Below, one piece after another: positions 5,549 through 9,045 of a DNA stretch of 9,045 nt. The stretch spans positions 1 to 9,045 of the forward strand of contig CAIXHI010000141.1 in NCBI GenBank assembly GCA_903919215.1, in the 5' to 3' direction. Position 1 is the first letter of the stretch. Every line of letters starts with the position of its first letter. The translations under genes and the position numbers were made by a program. The notes under the pieces are model-generated. The model searched no databases, was not told where the DNA came from, and worked only from the letters and a program-made list of their open reading frames with translations. Origin of the DNA: an uncultured Acidimicrobiaceae bacterium. GTDB taxonomy: Bacteria; Actinomycetota; Acidimicrobiia; Acidimicrobiales; Ilumatobacteraceae.

Positions 5549-7090
5549 ATGAACGGGGCAACTGATCAGGAGCAAATCGACGAGGGGGCCGCCCCGTCGC
5601 TTCACCTCCCGAGTTGGCTGACGCAGGTGATCGAGCTCGATCCGGACGCCAACGCGCTGCACTTCGAAGACACCTGGCGAACATGGGGCTGGCTCGGCGC
5701 CGGGGTGCGCGCGCTGCACGAGCGGCTCGACGCGGCCGGCTTCGGTGAAGGTTCGATGGTCGGTGTGCTGATGCGGAATCGGCCGGAGATCGTGCGCGCA
5801 ATCACTGGAGCATTGGCCACGGGTCGTTGCCTGGTCACACTCAGCTCTGCCATTCCAGCAGACAAGCTCGCGGATGAGATCCGCCGACTCCGTCTGCCGG
5901 TGATTGTCGCCACGGCGAGCGACTGGGCCAACGAATCGATCCTCGAAGCGGCTCGCGACGCAGGCTCGCTTGCGCTCCTTGCGGACGAGAGCGATGTGCC
6001 CTTCGCGATCGTGGTCGCTGCCGGTGAGCGTGGAGACGCTCCCACCATCGCACCCGGGGTGGCCGTGCAGATGCTCACTAGCGGCACCACCGGCCCGCCG
6101 AAGCGCATCGACCTGCTGTACCGCAGCCTGGAACACGAAATTGTCAGCACCGCGTCGTACAGCCGCAACTCCGACCTGTCGGCGCCGCGGCTCAGCTCCG
6201 GTGTCTCGCTGGTGTGGAATCCGCTGTTGCACATGGGTGGCCTACGTGCCCTCACCTCGTCACTCGTCGCCGGTCGCTCGGTGGCGTTGATGGAGCGGTT
6301 CAACGTCGACCAGTGGGCGAAGAACGTCCGCGAGCACCGGCTACGCGTCGTCGGGCTGGTGCCCACTGCGCTGGCGATGGTGCTGGCGGCCGACCTACCG
6401 CGCGACTTGTTCGAGCATGTGCAGGCAGTGTTTGCGGGCACTTCGCCACTCGATCCCGAGCTGGGCCGCGCGTTCGAGGAGAAATACGGTGTGCCCGTCC
6501 TGGAGGTGTACGGCGCGACAGAGTTCGCCGGAGGAGTCGCGGGTTGGACGTTGAGCGATCGTCGTCAGTTCGGCGACACGAAGACCGGCAGTGTCGGCCG
6601 ACCCAACCAAGGTGTCGAAGTGCGGGTGGTCGACGCAGAGACCGGTGAGCCGGTGCCGAACGGTTCGGTCGGCCTGCTCGAAGTTCGTGCACCGCAGCTT
6701 GCTCAGTCAGGTTGGACGCGAACCACCGACCTTGCACACATGGACGACGACCAGTTCATCTGGATCACCGGCCGTGCCGACGATGTCATCATTCGCGGTG
6801 GCTTCAAGGTGGCCACCGGCGAGGTCGGCAAGGTGCTGGCCGGACACCCTTCGGTTCTTGAGGCCTGTGTCATTGGGCTGCCCGATCAGCGTCTCGGTCA
6901 GGTGCCGGTCGCCGCGGTGCAACTCCGCGACGACGCCGAGCCGATCACCTCCGAAGCGTTGCTCATCTGGGCGCGCGAGAAGCTCAGCGGCTACCAGGTG
7001 CCGGTGGAGCTACGGATTGTGGCAGAGCTACCGCGGACGCCGTCGATGAAGGTCAGCCAGGTAGAAGTCAGGAACCTGTTCGTCGTCTAG
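5549..7090 (+). CDS. Acyl-CoA synthetase / AMP-binding (class I adenylate-forming) enzyme
   Basis: Predicted to activate a carboxylic acid with ATP and CoA to the acyl-CoA through an acyl-adenylate, in the cytosol. From the ATG at 5549 it has 513 residues, normal for the family. Motifs: phosphate loop TSGTTGPPKR (177-186, where the last position is usually G or A), YGATEF (321-326), ribose-binding Asp in RTTDLAH (D394, usually TGDL), hinge GRADDVIIRGG (408-418), and the C-terminal PRTPSMKVSQ with catalytic K501 (the usual Gly before Lys is Met). The core catalytic residues are kept, so it should be active. An ATG at 5492 in the same frame would add 19 residues of low-complexity, polar, non-family sequence and would lie upstream of the predicted transcript start. 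GTG at 5546 is also possible, and no strong Shine-Dalgarno sequence decides. It is divergent from the crotonases and convergent with coxS. The substrate is unknown. Confidence 0.9.
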   Translation: MNGATDQEQIDEGAAPSLHLPSWLTQVIELDPDANALHFEDTWRTWGWLGAGVRALHERLDAAGFGEGSMVGVLMRNRPEIVRAITGALATGRCLVTLSSAIPADKLADEIRRLRLPVIVATASDWANESILEAARDAGSLALLADESDVPFAIVVAAGERGDAPTIAPGVAVQMLTSGTTGPPKRIDLLYRSLEHEIVSTASYSRNSDLSAPRLSSGVSLVWNPLLHMGGLRALTSSLVAGRSVALMERFNVDQWAKNVREHRLRVVGLVPTALAMVLAADLPRDLFEHVQAVFAGTSPLDPELGRAFEEKYGVPVLEVYGATEFAGGVAGWTLSDRRQFGDTKTGSVGRPNQGVEVRVVDAETGEPVPNGSVGLLEVRAPQLAQSGWTRTTDLAHMDDDQFIWITGRADDVIIRGGFKVATGEVGKVLAGHPSVLEACVIGLPDQRLGQVPVAAVQLRDDAEPITSEALLIWAREKLSGYQVPVELRIVAELPRTPSMKVSQVEVRNLFVV

Positions 7091-7102
7091 GACGAAGCGT
7101 TC
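7072..7102. terminator. Candidate bidirectional terminator hairpin between the ligase and CoxS genes
   Basis: A perfect 6-bp stem, TTCGTC (7079-7084) with GACGAA (7091-7096), encloses the loop GTCTAG. An outer GAAC (7072-7075) with GTTC (7099-7102) can extend it across a small internal loop. The CTAG in the loop (7087-7090) holds both stop codons: TAG on the plus strand and TAG on the minus strand. The inner stem is symmetric, so it can form in either transcript. There is no T-tract, and terminator function is inferred. Confidence 0.4.
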
Positions 7103-7569
7103 ATCCGGTCTGCTGCCTGACGTGCGGCGGCGAGGATGCCCTGGTACCCGGTGCAGCGGCACAGGTTGCCGGACATGGCTTCCTTGAGATCGGCATCGCT
7201 CGGGTTGGGGTGGGTGTTCAGGTACGCCGTCATCGAGACCACGATGCCGGGTGTGCAGAAGCCGCACTGCAGACCATGGCAGTCGCGCATGGCCTCCTGC
7301 ACCGGGCTGAGGCCGCCGTCGGGCGCGATGCCTTCGACAGTGGTGATCGATGCGCCCTCGGCTTGCACTGCGAACACGAGGCAGGAACGGGCAGCCTCGC
7401 CATCGATCAACACCGTGCAGGCGCCGCAGACCCCGTGCTCGCACGCGAGGTGGGTGCCGGTGAGGCCGAGGTTGTCGCGCAATACGTCGGCGAGGATCGC
7501 GCGAGGCTCCACCTCGACCTGTTCGGCGTGGCCGTTGACAGTGAGTCGCACTCGTGTCCGGTCGTTCAT
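7087..7569 (-). CDS. Molybdenum hydroxylase small subunit, two [2Fe-2S] clusters (CoxS/XdhC-like family)
   Basis: Electron-transfer subunit of a xanthine-oxidase-family molybdenum hydroxylase, passing electrons from the Mo site to the FAD subunit. It has 160 residues, the family norm. The N-terminal plant-type ferredoxin domain has ligands C43, C48, C51 and C63 (CEHGVCGAC...RSC). The C-terminal helical domain has C102, C105, C137 and C139 (QCGFCTPG...CRCTGYQGI). All eight cysteines are present. The ATG at 7569 overlaps the CoxM stop (ATGA) and has AAGGAGG 7 nt before it. As the last gene of the L-M-S operon, it ends on a CTAG shared with the convergent ligase gene. The name CoxS reflects the family only: CO oxidation is one of several possible activities (xanthine, nicotinate, aldehyde, N-heterocycle, hydroxybenzoyl-CoA and others). 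Confidence 0.95.
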   Translation of the reverse strand: MNDRTRVRLTVNGHAEQVEVEPRAILADVLRDNLGLTGTHLACEHGVCGACTVLIDGEAARSCLVFAVQAEGASITTVEGIAPDGGLSPVQEAMRDCHGLQCGFCTPGIVVSMTAYLNTHPNPSDADLKEAMSGNLCRCTGYQGILAAARQAADRMNASS

Positions 7570-8426
7570 GAGCGGGCCTCCTTCAGGGCGGCGGTCAGGG
7601 CGCGGCGCACGATGGCCGGGCTGACGTGTTTGCGATACGCGGCGGACGCGTGAACATCGTGGGTGGGGGTGAGGGGAGCGGCGGCGATGCGCCCGATCTC
7701 ATCGAGGTCGGCGTTGGCGCCACCGGCGATGAGTGCAGCTTCTGCCTCGTGGCAGCGCACCGGCGTCGAGCCGACGCCGATCATCGTGATACATGCTCGG
7801 GTGACTCGGTCGCCGTCGAGCGTGACGCCCGCAAGCGCCCCGACCAGTGCGAAGTCGCCCTTGCGGCGGGCGATCTCCTCGACACCGAAACCCGACCCGG
7901 CACCCCACACGGGGAACTCCACGGCGCTGAGAATCTCGCCGTCATCCAGTGCGGTCTGCCATGTGGAGAGGAAGAACTCGGAGGCGTCGATGAACCGCAC
8001 GCCGCCCGGGCCGGTGGCCTCGATGCGTGCGTCGAGCGCGAGCGCTACTGCCGGCAACTCGCTGGCCGGATCGGCGTGGGCGATGGAACCGCCGACGGTG
8101 CCTCGGTTGCGGATCTGGAAGTGGCCGATGTGCGGGAGCGCCTTGGCGAGCAACGGCACGGTTGCCACCGCTGCGTCTCGCTCAGCGTGTGACTGGCGCA
8201 CCATCGCACCCACGCGCACCGCGTTCGGCGTGGCCGAGATCTTGGATAGGTCGGGGACGCGGGCGATATCCACCAGGTGCGGATATGTCGCCATGCGCAG
8301 GGCCATGATCGGGATCAGGCTCTGACCTCCGGCGAGCACCTTGGCATCGTCGCCGTACTCCGCGAGCAGGGCGACAACCTCGTCGACCCGCTCGGGTGCA
8401 TGGTGCTGGAACTGGCTCGGCTTCAC
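7566..8426 (-). CDS. Molybdenum hydroxylase FAD-binding medium subunit (CoxM-like)
   Basis: FAD-binding subunit of the same hydroxylase, taking electrons from the iron-sulfur subunit and passing them to an external acceptor. It has 286 residues, matching the family. Two flavin-binding signatures are visible: AGGQSLIP (32-39) and RNRGTVGGSIAHADPASE (106-123). The C-terminal half fits the CO-dehydrogenase flavoprotein C-terminal domain, with the EIARRKGDFALVG segment. The start is GTG at 8426, overlapping the CoxL stop (GTGA), with AAGGAG at 8432-8437, 5 nt upstream. The end overlaps CoxS by 4 bp. No Tyr or other residue seen here identifies the final electron acceptor. Confidence 0.94.
   Translation of the reverse strand: MKPSQFQHHAPERVDEVVALLAEYGDDAKVLAGGQSLIPIMALRMATYPHLVDIARVPDLSKISATPNAVRVGAMVRQSHAERDAAVATVPLLAKALPHIGHFQIRNRGTVGGSIAHADPASELPAVALALDARIEATGPGGVRFIDASEFFLSTWQTALDDGEILSAVEFPVWGAGSGFGVEEIARRKGDFALVGALAGVTLDGDRVTRACITMIGVGSTPVRCHEAEAALIAGGANADLDEIGRIAAAPLTPTHDVHASAAYRKHVSPAIVRRALTAALKEARS
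7577..7583 (-). promoter_or_regulatory. Ribosome binding site of the CoxS gene
   Basis: AAGGAGG on the minus strand, 7 nt before the ATG at 7569 and inside the last codons of CoxM. This near-perfect Shine-Dalgarno sequence confirms the start of the small-subunit gene and suggests strong translation coupled to CoxM termination. Confidence 0.8.
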
Positions 8427-9045
8427 GCGCGCTCCTTCTGGCTGGCTTGCACGAGTTGGAAGATGTCCTCGGGGCCGAGGGGCGTGCTCGTCACATTCAC
8501 ACCGAGGTGTGCGAGCGCGTCGCCAACGGCATTGGCGACCGCTGCATGGGCGCCGATCGCGCCGCCTTCACCCATCCCCTTGAAACCACCGGGGTTGGTG
8601 GTGGACACGGACTCGATGTGGCCGATCTCGATCAGCGGCGTCTCGCCGGTGGTGGGCAGCAGGTAGTCGAGGAACGTCGTGGTCTGCGGGTTGCCATCCG
8701 GGTCGTAGCGGAAGTCCTCGTAGAGCACACCGCCCAGCCCTTGTACGACACCGCCGAAAATCTGACCTTCGACGACCTGCGGGTTGATCATCTTGCCGCA
8801 GTCCTCCGACACGATGTAGCGCAGGATGCGGGGGATGAACGTGTCGGGGTCGATCTCGACGACGCACACATGCGTCGCGTTCGACCACGTGGGGAAGCGC
8901 GTCGGCTTGAATCGGATCGTGGCTTCCAGCCCGCTGCCCGCGTCGACCGGCAGCGTGTGGGCGTTGGTGTACGCCTGGGTGGCCACTTCCTTCATCGTCA
9001 GCGAACGATCTGGTGTGCCGCGCACGGCGATCACGCCTTCGGCGA
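8423..9045 (-). CDS. Molybdenum hydroxylase large (Mo-binding) subunit, CoxL-like, partial (C-terminal part only)
   Basis: Catalytic subunit holding the molybdopterin cofactor. The frame is open through base 9045, so the start lies beyond the window; 206 residues are visible, about a quarter of the usual ~780-800. Family segments: VSEDCGKMINPQVVEGQIFGG, QGLGGVLYEDFRYD, and GGFKGMGEGGAIGAHAAVANAV. The last holds the conserved active-site Glu (visible residue 159, codon at 8567-8569) that acts as base at the Mo centre. The active-site loop that separates true form I CO dehydrogenase (AYXCSFR) from other members lies outside the window, so the substrate cannot be assigned; the GMGEGGAIG sequence is not by itself decisive. 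A GTG at 9034 is internal to the reading frame. It is the first visible gene of the L-M-S operon. Confidence 0.93.
   Translation of the reverse strand, partial: AEGVIAVRGTPDRSLTMKEVATQAYTNAHTLPVDAGSGLEATIRFKPTRFPTWSNATHVCVVEIDPDTFIPRILRYIVSEDCGKMINPQVVEGQIFGGVVQGLGGVLYEDFRYDPDGNPQTTTFLDYLLPTTGETPLIEIGHIESVSTTNPGGFKGMGEGGAIGAHAAVANAVGDALAHLGVNVTSTPLGPEDIFQLVQASQKERA

Noticed and set aside
3978..5549. 523-codon plus-strand open frame across both crotonase genes
   Set aside because: The opposite strand encodes two well-supported crotonases. The plus frame gives no recognisable domain and spans a gene boundary and the promoter region.
7626..8325. Two long plus-strand frames (188 and 220 codons) over the CoxM gene
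   Set aside because: Antisense to an intact FAD subunit with both flavin motifs; no motif of their own.
7087..9045. Calling the Mo hydroxylase a carbon monoxide dehydrogenase
   Set aside because: The diagnostic active-site loop is not in the window, and all three subunits are shared by many hydroxylases with other substrates.
1..9045. Search for tRNA, rRNA, riboswitch, CRISPR, insertion sequences or att sites
   Set aside because: Nothing convincing was seen. The window is almost fully coding, with gaps too short for these elements, and there are no direct repeats beyond the 8-bp tandem at 1973-1989.

Overview
The window is a gene-dense stretch of about 9 kb from a high-GC bacterium. I think it is most likely an actinomycetote, possibly Acidimicrobiia-like. 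Reasons: strong G/C bias at third codon positions, GTG starts, a candidate leaderless promoter, a LivH-LivM-LivG fusion, and a mix of CoA-ligase, crotonase and CoxLMS-type genes common in that phylum. The taxonomic guess is inference. There are eight protein genes, two of them cut by the window edges. I see no RNA genes, mobile elements or CRISPR. The largest gap between genes is about 75 bp.

Layout: (1) 1-2714, plus strand: a branched-chain-amino-acid/hydrophobic-acid type ABC importer. A fused permease-permease-ATPase (LivH C-terminus, LivM, LivG) is followed by a separate LivF ATPase with a 4-bp ATGA overlap. (2) 2730-5474, minus strand, read right to left: a crotonase-fold protein lacking both classical hydratase glutamates, a second crotonase with only one of them, and a phosphotransferase (APH/EcK-like kinase). 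The last two genes are coupled by a TGATG overlap. (3) 5549-7090, plus strand: an acyl-CoA synthetase (class I adenylate-forming enzyme), divergent from the crotonase operon across a very short shared promoter region. (4) 7087-9045, minus strand: a molybdenum hydroxylase in the order large-medium-small (CoxL partial, CoxM, CoxS), each junction overlapping by 4 bp.

Both convergent junctions (livF/kinase and ligase/coxS) carry a short hairpin that contains the stop codons of both genes. These are candidate bidirectional terminators. The divergent junction at about 5475-5548 has two candidate -10 boxes overlapping by 2 bp. The minus-strand box sits 6 nt before the crotonase ATG, which suggests a leaderless transcript.

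Reading the set together (inference): the importer would bring in a small organic acid, the synthetase would make its CoA thioester, and the two atypical crotonases would isomerise, hydrate or cleave it. The kinase may phosphorylate a pathway intermediate, possibly a hydroxyacyl-CoA as in LvaA/ACAD10-ACAD11 chemistry. The Mo hydroxylase may introduce an oxygen into the substrate. The substrate cannot be read from the sequence. No acyl-CoA dehydrogenase, hydroxyacyl-CoA dehydrogenase, thiolase or regulator gene is visible in the window.
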